Below, piece after piece: positions 45,801 through 57,900 of a DNA stretch of 64,000 bases (its first letter is position 1; every line of letters starts with the position of its first letter). The position numbers and the translations under genes are program-made. The DNA comes from Tenebrio molitor (Eukaryota; Arthropoda; Insecta; Coleoptera; Tenebrionidae). The stretch lies in contig NC_091047.1 in assembly GCF_963966145.1 (NCBI RefSeq), positions 9,114,001-9,178,000 on the forward strand, in the 5' to 3' direction. The notes beneath the pieces were generated by a model. It did not search any database. It had not been told where the DNA came from and saw only the letters and a list, made by a program, of their open reading frames with translations.

Positions 45801-47076
45801 AAGGGGGAGGAGTCTTGGTTGAATCTGCGGAACCCCATCGACAGACAGGTGACCTTCCACGGCCACCCTCCCTGCCTTCGGCTGTCGTTGCGAGTGAAAT
45901 TTTGGGTACCCCCTCACATTCTCCAGCAAGAGAGTACAAGGTAGTTGGACCGATTTGACATCAGTTCCGGTTGATAATTAGTATTTTTGCAGACATCAGT
46001 TCTATCTGAATGCAAGATTGCATTTGTTGGAAAAACGCTTAACGGCCCCAGATTGGGACAGCATTTCAAGACTGATCGCTTTTATAGCACAATCGGAATG
46101 TGGCGATTTCAACGAACTGGATCCCGCTCGAAATATCTACAACTTGGCCGCGTCCATAGCCCCTCTGAGTCAGTCGGAGAAGCCGAACGACTTGCTCCAG
46201 AAAATCGTCCACGAGCACAAGAAGTGCAGCGGAATGAAGAGTTCCTCGGCCGAGTACTGGTTCCTGAAGGAGGTGTCGGAGTTTGAAAATTTCGGCGAAG
46301 AAACCTTCACCGTCAAGAATCATCACAACAACAACACAGTATTCGGGATCGGGCCCCACGGGATCACGATGTACAAGAAGGAGGGCGAGAAGGAGTTAAT
46401 TTCGTTCACAAATATCACCAGTGCTTCCTCACACAAGCGCACTTTCAAACTTGAATACTTGACCATCGATAACGAAGTGGCCATCTTAAATATTAAGTTA
46501 GATTCTAGTCACCTGGCTAGTAGTTTATACAGGGCGATCACAGAAAAGCACGCTTTCTACAGTTGCGAGACTGTACGCAGCGCTGTGACAGCCCAGTTCA
46601 TTCGAGATTTGAAAGGGACCATCGTTTCGATTTTCAACGAAGATTCCACGCTGGGAAAGAAGTACGTCTTCGATATTCGCAGGACGTGCAGGGAGGTGTA
46701 CGACAACGCCAGGAGGGCGTTGTACCAAGAAAACACAACTCAGAATCTTTCGCGTGGGAACCTCGACCACAACCAAAACGGGGGAGAGTGCAAAGTAGGT
46801 TGCACAGCCGAGTCTACGTCTCGATCAATCTGACGTTGTTTCTTTTTGCAGAATTCCCAAGAAAAGTTGTCGAGATTTTTGGACGCGATGACTTGCAAGA
46901 TATGCATGGACAGCCAGATCGACGCGATATTTCTTCCGTGTGGACACGGAGTGGCCTGCACCGCTTGCGCCTCGAGGTGCGACCGGTGTCCACTTTGCCG
47001 TTCTGATATTGCACAAGCACAGAAAGTCTTTCTACCGATCGAACTGCAACAGCTGCTTTTGACTCAAACCAATTGA
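33842..47076 (+). CDS. MYLIP: MYLIP/IDOL-type FERM-RING E3 ubiquitin ligase (Dnr1 orthologue)
   Basis: Four exons join in frame to 438 aa: 33842-33928, 45738-45940, 45993-46794 and 46852-47076. The FERM domain begins in exon 1 (MWCLISQPNSVVFEVRVD) and continues with YESDYFGLKYEN, EESWLNLRNPI, RLSLRVKFWVPP, GIGPHGITMYKK and LYRAITEKHAFYSCETV. Exon 4 holds a C3HC4 RING (CKICM, LPCGHGVACTACASRC, CPLCR). Human MYLIP (445 aa) ubiquitinates lipoprotein receptors and myosin regulatory light chain; the Drosophila orthologue Dnr1 restrains the caspase Dredd in Imd immunity. Intron 1 is 11.8 kb and holds an LTR retrotransposon. The ATG at 33842 is chosen over an in-frame TTG upstream because it gives the family start. 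The 3' UTR may run to about 48.8 kb. Confidence 0.93.
33929..42011. other. MYLIP intron 1, 5' part
   Basis: About 8 kb of mixed-composition DNA with scattered short frames that match nothing I recognise. It has fewer obvious transposons than the Gr region, so it may contain enhancers, but no specific element can be supported by eye. Confidence 0.4.
42012..42233 (+). repeat. 5' LTR (222 bp)
   Basis: Begins TGTCAGCATTTCC and ends ATACTCTGACA, so the termini TGTCAG/CTGACA are inverted as LTRs require. A TATAAAA-like CGTATAAAACC near 42050 and AATAAA near 42190 are plausible promoter and polyadenylation signals. Confidence 0.9.
45026..45247 (+). repeat. 3' LTR (222 bp)
   Basis: Reading the two copies side by side I find no difference from the 5' LTR over all 222 bases, implying recent insertion or gene conversion. 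Confidence 0.9.
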
Positions 47077-48904
47077 CGAGGTGAAAGACTCGATTTTTGT
47101 TTTGTATAATACTGAAAGATCTCGAATAGTTAAGTTTTGGTTTTAAATTCTCGTTGTGGAAGTGTAAGCAGAAAAAACAGAGTACACAGTGACAATCGTA
47201 CGAAAACTTTTTCGAAATTTAGATTTTTATTTGTGATTTTATGTTTACCAAAATCTCATATTGAGGTTGTTTATTACGTTATATAACTATCTATATACAA
47301 TTTTTACTATGTAAAGTATCAAGGACCTAAAGTGTTGTCTTTAATTAACCATCGACAATAGTCAAATGCAAAACACAATAACAATGCAAATTATATAAAT
47401 TATTATTAGTCATGTTATCAATGCAAGATGTAAATTTAGGTTTAGTTCCATGAATATTTGTAAATATCAAGATGTTATAATGTTAGTATTATTAAGAAAA
47501 ATTGTGTGATAAGAAATATTTGTTTTGTGATAATTACTGCATTAACTTGGATCTTGATTTCCCGTTTATACTGTAAAATTTTATTGATCGATGTTAAAGT
47601 ACCGATGTATAGACGTGCATAATATGTCGTATATTTACAAGTATTTTGTTAGTATTATGAATTTTGAGTTAAACTTTTTTGCTATTTACTGTTTATGAAT
47701 CAACATGGAGTTACAACATTGCTCGATTGTTTTATTTAATTAAAAAACCAAATACATTATTCAACGCTTTTATTAAACACAACCTGCACACATTTATATT
47801 TATGAACTTTAAAATGTTTGAAAGCTGTTGTCAAACATTTTTTTCAATGTATACGAAACAGCACAACCGATGATTTATAAGCGCTGTTGTAATTGATGAC
47901 TTAATTATTTAAATATGCGACTCGCTCATGTATTTTTTTATATGCAGTTTATATTTTAATTTATCGATAGCTAAGTGATAAACAAACATTGACGCCAACC
48001 AAGAAAACTTGTTTTTACATTATACTTCACTAATGCTATTATTGTTTGTGAGTTTTGTTTTTAACATTGTTATAAAATACAGGAAATACAAAATTAAATG
48101 TATTCTACTTATGTAGCCCACAAAGCAACTGTGTATTGTGGGTGGCATCATTATAACAAAATTTATTAATTATTATAGTTATAATGAATTAAGCAATTAT
48201 TAATAAACATTTTCAAAATGTAATTGAAAAATTAAATAATTTTAGAACATAACATTACTTGCAAGATTCGGACATGATAATTTTATTAATTATCTTTGAT
48301 GATAAGATGTAGATGTTAGATTTTTGTAAATAATGATCGTTTTAGTTTATTAATCAGTTTATCTATCTTATTTTGTTGTTTTTTTTTTTATTTAGAAGTA
48401 CATATCTGCATCTAAAAACTGGTTGATTCTGCTTCTCACTGCATTCAGCGATCAGCTGAGTAATTAGAAGATTAGACGAAATGCATGACTGTTTGTTTTT
48501 GTATATTTTTTTAAAAATCACTCCGTAATATGGTATATTATTTTATCTATTACATATTTTTAAACGGTGCACAAGTGCTCCTACTATTCGCGAATAAGGC
48601 ATCTTTTTGTTTTCTAACTTCCAAGAATCGTTGTTTTGCGATAGCTATAATGTTAGCTGTGCCTGTTGTTTATAAGTGTTCAGTCAGTGCAAATGCCATT
48701 TTCTAATAATCAGTATTAATAATATTGGAAAATATTTTTGTATGCAGCTATAATTATGTTCATGGCGAAATAATATGTTTTGTTTTGTAATAAATTTAAA
48801 TTTTGAAATTTTGAATTTGAATAACAAATGTAGGGTTTTCAGCTGTAATCCAAAATTTTTGTGTGTTGGCAGCGCCGCGTTGCATTGTTGGAAAATTTTT
48901 CAAG
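47077..48904. other. MYLIP 3' UTR and upstream region of the module gene
   Basis: AT-rich sequence with several AATAAA signals, among them 48202-48207 and 48789-48794, that could end MYLIP transcripts. The last 50 bp before 48905 contain GCAGCGCCGCG and look like the start of another transcript. No coding region is recognised in between. Confidence 0.4.
48202..48207 (+). terminator. Candidate polyadenylation signal for MYLIP
   Basis: AATAAA in an AT-rich 3' region; one of several, so use is uncertain. Confidence 0.3.
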
Positions 48905-51900
48905 ATGGCCACCTCTTGTAAGTAAGTGCGAATATGAACGTTTAAAACGATGTTTCCACTGTACATTTAAGGTTTTTAAGTGAACCCAAGACGGAATTAA
49001 AATCATTAGAATTTGACGTTAGTTTCGTGTATAAAATCGTGTGTAAATATGTGCATAATCAGAGTTAATAAGTGCAATGTAATTTTAAGTGTATAGCATA
49101 GTCCAAAGATAAGAACTCTCCAATGTTTTTGTGCACAAGTTGACGAATTCAGTGTAATTTTAACAGTTGGACGAAGTCGAGGAAGCCTCCAGAAGCACGT
49201 AAGTTCGGCGAAAAAGTCCCGCAGAACACACCTTGTAATGCCGTACGTGCGTACATGGTGTATGGCGCAGCTATTTCGACACTTGATTTCAGTTTCTCTA
49301 TTGCACAAAATTAACTTTTCGAAAGCCAGCTTCGCAATGGCATTGTTATAAAACAAGGGAGACCCCAGTTGCGGCTGTTCCGTCCCTAAAACCGGCCCAT
49401 TATCGAACGTTCTCTTCAACAGCTGTTCGCTACCCAGCGACACTTTCCAGGGATTTAATTACAAATACACCGGTACATTTCTGACCTCCTTTTTTCTATT
49501 TGGCTCAAAAATAATGCGTCTGATTCATTGTAATACGTGCGTACCGAAACATTTCACTCAATCGAAAGTGTAACTAGAAAATTTGCCATTGAAAACCACC
49601 AAAATCGTTACAAAATCACCAAACCTAAACAAATACGGACGATAAAACTTATTTAGATAACAAACCATTTAATGGGAATATTCCCAAATGTACAACAAAA
49701 ATAGAAACGTCATTCCTCCATGGAAAACAGCTCTCGCACTTGCAGCATCCTCAAGGGCGTCTTTACTTCTCATATTAGAAGTACGTCCCGGTTCAAAAGG
49801 ATCGTGTTTGTTGAATAAATACTAGAATTCCCAGTTTGTTGCTTTATTTATTCAATTAAATATAATTTGTGGAAAATACTCCCGAGGCATCTGTGGGACT
49901 GGGAAATGTGGAAAGTACGGAACAAACCGGTCGTCGAAATTTAAAAATGAAAACCACTCCGTACTTTATGCAAGCAGGAATAGACCCTGCCCAAGAGTGT
50001 TTTTTCAATCAATCTTTATGCGTTTTGTCGCTCTTTCCTCCTTCCATTGGGCAGTTGTCGGGCGAACGTCGGATTTGGTTCCAAGAACTGTAGACATTTT
50101 TGGCCAGCGAGTTTGATTTACGCTGTAGGAGTAATAATTAAGTTTATAATGACGAAATCGAAGTTTTAACGGTTACCTACTGTTGGATTTTTTTTATTTG
50201 GTTATATTTGCAACTGAGGGTTAAACAAATTATTGTAGTTTTACAAAGTAAATGTTTGAGAAAGAGTGAAGAAGATTTTATTTACACAAAAAAATTGTGT
50301 CATTAATGTAATGATAGCTATCAGTTGATCTTTGATATATTACTCACATTTTATCAATAATCACATCAAGTTTCGAATTGACTTATAAAGTCATCTGTTT
50401 TTACAATCGACATCATTTAGATCAGTGGATCCTATCTTAACTTACTCCTTTAATACTACGTACTACCTGTTTCTGTGGAATTTAGTACCTATTTTTTCCA
50501 TTGTTATTGAAAAAAGTACATTGAAATTGAAAGGTTTCTCGCCTGCTCTAAACTGGAAATGTACTAAATAATTGTGATTTTTTTGCACAAAACACTGAAG
50601 CTGGACAGTCGCTGATTAGATAGTTTTGATACATGAAATTATTTTGATAATGATGCTTTTAATGTATAAAGAATAATCTACATTGTAGCGTTGACAAATC
50701 GAGAAATGTATTGTATGCTACTTTCTTTTACGCTGGATTGGCGTTTTATAATTTCATTATCTTATTCTGAAGCCTAAAAAAGTGAACATTTGTGACCATC
50801 GCGTCAATCGATTATTATTTCATCGTGTCAAGGTAAAATATTTTGGTTGAATTTATAACAAATTATTATAACTGTTATGATCACAATTTCAACTTGCAAT
50901 GCTTGCGTTTACATTTTGATGAATTTATTTTGGGTGTTGAGTTATGCTTGACTTTGAAAAAGTGAACCAAATAAACAATGCTCACTGTTTTTGGTACAGT
51001 GTTTCTCCAAATTAACTGTCCAGATTTGAATTGAAACTGCAAAAGTGTAAATTTTAAATGACAACTTTGACCTTACAAATTTTTTTAGATTATTTCGAAA
51101 TTTTATAAGATTATAAAAAACTTTTCTAATGTACGAGTATTATGGTATTAGTTAGTTGATTTATTGGGCTTGGATCTACACTGCACTTCAAGATAACCAA
51201 ATAGGAATGGTTCAGATGTGGTCGGGAACCAATTCTACTCTGTATGAAGATGAATGATGATAAGTAACATTTTTATTTGAAAACGATAAGATTCCATGAC
51301 TTATGGTAATGATATCAGACTTCCAAGTGCACTTAAAAGAATTAGAGGTAAACACTTTATGACGGATTTAACATGACTTACGGAGATGATCACGAAATGT
51401 TAGAATTTTTATTAATCGATAAAATCAATTGTGCGGCGTGATCTGAACACCGGTATTAAGCCTAAGCATTATTGTAGATTTTTAACTTTTAGGAGAGGAA
51501 TTGTTGACAAATTTGCAAAAGTTCAATTCAATTTTTTGTTTGCACCGAGAAACCAGTGGGATGTTTTGCGACCAAAATGGAAGGATTTCTGACTGATTTT
51601 ACCGCATTGGTGATCGCTTAATTAGTTTCGCTCTGGCAGTACACTATTGTATCGAAAAAAACAGCAAGAAATTCAAATAAACGAATGGAAAGATTAAGAT
51701 GAGTTTTTTTTTTTTTTGTTATTGCGTTTAATTAGTCACGCACGTTCATGCTGATGCCGTCAAATTAAACTTTTTTTTTTTTGTGAATCCGAAAAATAAA
51801 TCAATAATTAATTACTTTTTAATTTCGTTATCGTGCCAGGCAGTAATTAATTGAAACGAGAGTTATCGGACGAACTTCAAAACTCCTACACACCATAGAC

Positions 51901-54900
51901 ATCAAATGTAACAATAAAAAAATCGTCACGTGATTGTTGGTAAGCGGATGTTAACAATAATGTTTGATTGTGTGGATTTTTGTTAAATTTCAGGAGTGCC
52001 ACGTGGATCGTGATAACGCACGTAATAAAATGTTGATACCTTTGAGGAATTTTTTTTAATGTTGATACAACATTTGTGGTTAAAACATTTAGTGGGAGGT
52101 TAAATTTATGTGTTTGATCTGTGACTTTTGACACAAGTTCTACATACTCTATTTACATCTTTGAGAAGATATAATCGCAATCAAACCTACTAAACCGAAT
52201 TCGTAAATCGAAAATTAAGTGATAAACGCATCGCGAGTAGATTGTAATAATACCAAATTAATATTTCAAGACGTTTTCTGCAAGTTGCGAAAAATTACGG
52301 CTTTCCGAAGATGGAAATTGTCATGTGTCACGAATAGATGACTTTTGAAATCGCCCGATGAATTATTAATTGTTGGACATTCGGTGTGGGTGGTGGAAGC
52401 ACCCACTCCGAAGACAATATCACATTCTTTTGATCTTTGTCGTTAGAAAATTATGTAAATAAGTACATTTATCTGTGTTAATAAAATATCTAATTTGTTG
52501 ACTTCTACATGCGTCAACATACCGAATAGAGTTGCAGCCGATTTTCACAACAGTAAGGACATTTTTAAAAGCCGCACAGTGATTTTCATCCCAGTGCGAA
52601 TTTGAAAGATAAATATCGACCGTAAAATAAATACCATTTCCTTCAAAATAAATAAAAATTTTCGGTCGGAGAAGCGGAGGGAAGAGGACGCTTGTCATCT
52701 TGCCAACCAATCAATTAATTTGATTTGAGAAGATACCGATTTGTGGTATTATTGGTCGAAACTCTTTCCTGAAATCTCGAGTCAATAAATATACACATGA
52801 CCGAGCCAATTATCGGCAGTTCATAATGTCAAACTATTAGCAGTTTTTTTCTTCTATTTGATGATCAACAATATTGCGTATATTTTGCATCTCCTATTGA
52901 CCTCTTATTTTCTTTATATAATAACAAGCAAAGGTCATCGTCTGTTATTTATTAACCAGTCGGTTGACAATTCGCTAAGAACGACTCGTCTATTAATAAA
53001 AGCCTTACAAAAATGTTAAATATTTTGTTATTAGCCCTCCACCTCGAACAGAAGAGACGTGGGCGTTTAACTACCTTCATGCAGACTCGAGGCAATCGTC
53101 GAAGTCTGTACTGCTGCCCTCATTGGAAACGTATTGATGAATCAAATTTCAAGTCCAATATTAGATTCACACGTTTGATGTTTAGCTTCACGTGTATAAC
53201 TGGCCAGTCTGGTTTAAATAGCTGTTCTGTTTTTCTAGGTTCCCAATGCAAACAATGGACAAAATTCAAGTGAAGAAAGAGCCTCCGCCCACAGATCTTC
53301 AACCGTTAAAAGCGACTTCTGACGTTCCCGAGATATGTTTCGTTTGTGGAAATAAAAATCACTCTCAATCGTACTGGTTAAACGTACATCCGATACCGAA
53401 CAAGCCGAAGGAACCCCATTTTCCATTTCTGACATCACATGCACCACCAGCAGGCTACGTTCCAAAGAGCGATCTCGCCGTTTCCGCTTGTTACCTGTGT
53501 TACACCTTACTCATCCAACAATGGGAAGCTTACGAATTATCTGCTCGGCCTCATTCAGAAAGGCTCTATTGGTTAAAAAGAGTCGATAATGGACCGTACA
53601 CGGGGGCCGATATGGGCGTGCAAGGGGAATATGCTGCGCAAGTTCTAGGTTTAAATAATGAGAATAGCGTGGGAAGTAACGTTAGACCCCCGAGTCGAAG
53701 GGACGATATTAAAGTAGAAATATCGCCAAGGCCTCCACAGGTAATTTCTTTAATGCATCTAATTTTTTTTAGTGATAGCATTATCGGTTACGGTTTATTA
53801 TTGGAAGCGAATTATTTGAAATGCGTCTTGATGTACTCGACATGACGTTTAGTCCATTTTCTTAGAACTAATCATGCTATAATTTAAGGTGTTATTTACC
53901 GTCTGTAAATGTTGACTTTCCACTAAATACGGTTATTAGTTGTAATGAATTGCTTTTTAAGGTGACTGTGTTTGCCTAATGCTACCTTATCTGGATAGAA
54001 CAGGATTCAGGTACTTAATCGTTTAGGTTATCTCTACTATTTTTAAATCGCAGTTTTCATTGATTACATTGTAAAAATAATTGTGCGTGCTTCATAATTT
54101 TCCTTAGTAAATAGTACATTTTGTTGCATCACAAAACGTCGAACCACAAAAATCAATCGAACAATCTGGAAGCATCAGTTTTTTCAAAATATCGTAGTGA
54201 AACACACAGGAAAATTCGGTACTGCGGAACGAACTGAACAATAAAATTATCATTATTTTGTGATGAGCGTTTGAATCGAAAATTTTCCGGTATTTTGAGA
54301 GACGATGAAACAATTTAAAAAATTTAATCCGGCGAGGTGTTAAGCCAATCTCGCAAAACCTGGAAGTGAGCGTATTAATGGTGTGCAACAAGGATCGCGA
54401 CTTCTCTGACGGTTCTTATCGGCATTAGTATTCAAAAAAAGTTTGGAGGTATTTGAAAAAATTAATTACACAATCGCTTTATTAGCAGATTCCTTTGCGT
54501 GGTGCATAAATACATTTTAATGAGCATCGCCGGATTGTCGGATTTTTTCCGTAAAGTAGAACGACTCGTGGCATTTTTTCAAAATTTAGAACGACTCGAG
54601 AGGACCGAGCTGACGATTTACAATTGTTATCTGGTGACGTTGTCGATGTACATTATTTGTTGACGAGTGGTGGTGGTTGAGTTCGTGCATTACACGTTCT
54701 TTCCATACTTCAAAGTGAGTACATTACGTGCCTCAGACACAGGTTGTTCACGTTTTGTGCAAAACAGAAATATATCATCCGAAGCGAAGATGAAACCGTT
54801 TGATGTATCAAGATTTGCTCGTTCCCAAGGTAACAACGCTGAACGTAGGTACTGGACGTGTCTAATTATTCGGATTAATTCGTACGGCATCGGTATTTTG

Positions 54901-57900
54901 TGCGTCCCTATTTACAGGCAAAAGCAATTTTGATTGCGAGATAGACGGCCTTCATCCTGTTGATAATATTTTTTAATAAGTAATTGCTATAAAGTGTTGA
55001 TAAGGCAACGATGACTTTTTGTTGAATCGAAATTTGTTGTTATTCCATTTTAAGTGTGAATTTTATCTCTAGAAATTATCTTGATTTGAAGTAATTTAAA
55101 TTGATGTCACGAATAGATTTTGATTGATTGTCGAGATTAAAACTCCACTTGACAATTTTCATTATCTTGTCCGTTCGCAGAATTTTCCAGTCTCAATTTC
55201 AGGTGCAAAGGTGAAAAAGTTATTTATTGTTATAATTCCTAGAAATCGTTCAAAATGTACGAAAACAACCTATATCTACGGCATGAATCTAAAGTGGACA
55301 AGTTATTGATTATTGAAATAGTACACAGTTTTACCGACTGATTTAATCAGAAGGGGGAGGAGGTTTTTTTGTTTTGAAAAACAACGTAATTTCGACAACA
55401 ATAATAAACAATCGATTTACAGTTTTGTTCCAGATTTAGTCGCCGTTTACTTTAGTGATTTTCGTCGGCGATTATTGACGAGTCAACCGTGTTTTTGGTG
55501 TAGAGTCGGTGTATTTACCCAAGAAGAATTTACTGACGTATCACAAGATTACTTTTTTTGTACTAACTGGATGCGAAAACAATAATGTTTGTCGAGCTTT
55601 TTATGTAACCAAATCTGTTTGATGGCCGTAGCACGGTTGTGCGGTTGTCGGCTGTTTATCATTTGATTTACTTGGTAATGAGTCTTGAATGGGGACACTC
55701 GAAACGCACAAGTGTTATGCGAGTGACGGTATCGATTTAATCGGTTTCAATCACAAAAATCCGACATTTTCGTTATTTGTGTTTGGTGTTTGGCCGCAAT
55801 TAGTACGTTTCAATGCCGCACCGACAATCGCAACGTTCGTTCGAATCCGTGGGTTCGCAGTGATGTAACGACAAGCCGACGTTGGTCGCACCTCTTTACA
55901 TTCACTTTTCGTTTTTGCAATTCCAGATCGTGAGTGAGGAACGCGAGCACTCCGAGATGATCCCGGAAGGAGCCCTGGACTTGACTCACTCGCAGCCCTC
56001 GCTCCAGTCGCTTCCGGTTTTCCACAATCAAAACTCCAACTCGTCGACGGGGACGGACATCCTCGACCTGAGCATGCCGGATAAGAACTCGACGACGGAG
56101 GTGTGCTACGTGTGCGGGGACGGCTTCCCCCGCGGCAGCCTCGAAGTGATCGCCGCCAAGCAGCTTCCCGACTCCCCCGTGCAGCCGTTTTTTCCCAGCC
56201 TGATCGAACACCCCCGGCCGAGCAGGTCGCGGCCCATCGACTCGACGGGCCGAGTCCAGGCCTGCACCGACTGCCAGAAGCACCTCATAAAACAATGGCA
56301 GGCGTTCCAGACGCAGGGGGTGCCGCACAACGAGCGGAACTACACTCTGAGGAAGCGACAGTCGTCCACTTTGGACACTACGACTTTTATCTGTTATACT
56401 TGTGCCTTGGAATATCCTTCCAGCAGTATACGCTTGCTGTATTGTTGTCCGAATGCCGAAAAGGAAAAGTATTATCCGTTTATTCAGAACGTGAAGGCGC
56501 CCCCCGGAGCGAGCCCGATCAGTCCGCAGGGGATGATCCAGGTGTGTTACATCTGCTACAAGGCCATACCCCAGAAACATCAAGTGTTCGGTGGTGATCC
56601 TAGTGCTATCGTGAATAATCACGTGTCTGTGACTGACGTGCAGTACCACAATAGTACTTCGTCGAGGCCTAGTACTGTTAAATCGCCAGCAAACAGTGCC
56701 GGTTCTGACATTAGATATAAGCCGTACGACATCAATCCCGCTATTATCACCAGCAAGAAGAAACAAGCCGCGTTGGAAAGTCGGCAGTTAATGAAGGTAA
56801 ATAAAATATAAGGTTCTTGTTATTTAAAATAAATGTGTCTACTTTCCGTCTAAAATTAGTAAACAAAGCTGATTATTATATCATATTTATAGAGTAAACA
56901 CAAGATAAAATGTAACATTGAAAAATCCAGTTGTTTCTATTTAAAAAGTAATTAACGGCGTGTTGTTTTATTATTTAACGGTGGCACGTGCGCCCAAATT
57001 GCACACCAACTTTCAAATCGATCGCCATTTTATTGCCTTTGAAATGAAAAAATAAAAGATGTTACACTTTGGCAGTAGATTGTGTTTATTATACGAACCC
57101 ACGTTTATTTAATCGCCCAGTCACAATGTATGAATAATAAATCGACGTTAAATCAACCTTTTACCTCTCCTTTCGCTTAAATTAAACCGTTAATTCATAA
57201 TGTTGCGACAACGAGGAAGTTACAAAGTTTAAAACAGTTTTGGAAGACATCAATACATCCGAAAATGAAAAATCGCAATAAACGGAAAAGTCTGTCCGAA
57301 ATTATTGTAAATTGATTTTTTAAGCTCTACAAAAAAGTGGTCACTTTTTTGAGTACTTTTGAACGGCTGGAATGAGGCAAGAGGATAATCGGATACCCCT
57401 CGGTATTTAAAAAATCGAATTAAAAAAAACAATTACCAACGCGGAGATGTAGAAAATTACTGTCAAATGATGTTTATTAATGTGCAAAGTTAAGAAATCT
57501 GATTGCCAATTATGTACTTAATTGGTTGATATCGGTAATTTAATCAAGTTTACGACACATACACTATAATCATGCTATTCAACAATCATTATATTTACGA
57601 CTTGATCCCTGCCTAACCAAAAACCTTGGTTTTCAATTTTTTTGCATGAGGCTGAGGTCATTCTTTAGCTGCAAATTGAGTGTGATGGTTCAAGTCTGTT
57701 TCTTGATCTTATTGGTAACATCATTTCAACAGCGAAAATTATTTTTAAAAACTAGAAATTGAATAATATTTTCAATAAATTTTGTCCAAATTTAGATAGG
57801 ATGAAATGTTTTGTCATCATTGTTGGTTGAGTGAAAACAGAGGTGATTAGCTGTAGATTCAAAGTTCATTTCCAGAAGTGCGTGGAAAGTCAGTATTTCT

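Noticed and set aside
49006..49443. 145-aa minus-strand frame
   Set aside because: It lies in the probable first intron of the module gene and has no recognised motif or supporting splice structure.
55810..56766. 318-aa minus-strand frame
   Set aside because: It is the antisense of the GC-rich module-gene exon 55927-56796, is rich in Arg/Leu/His and resembles no protein.
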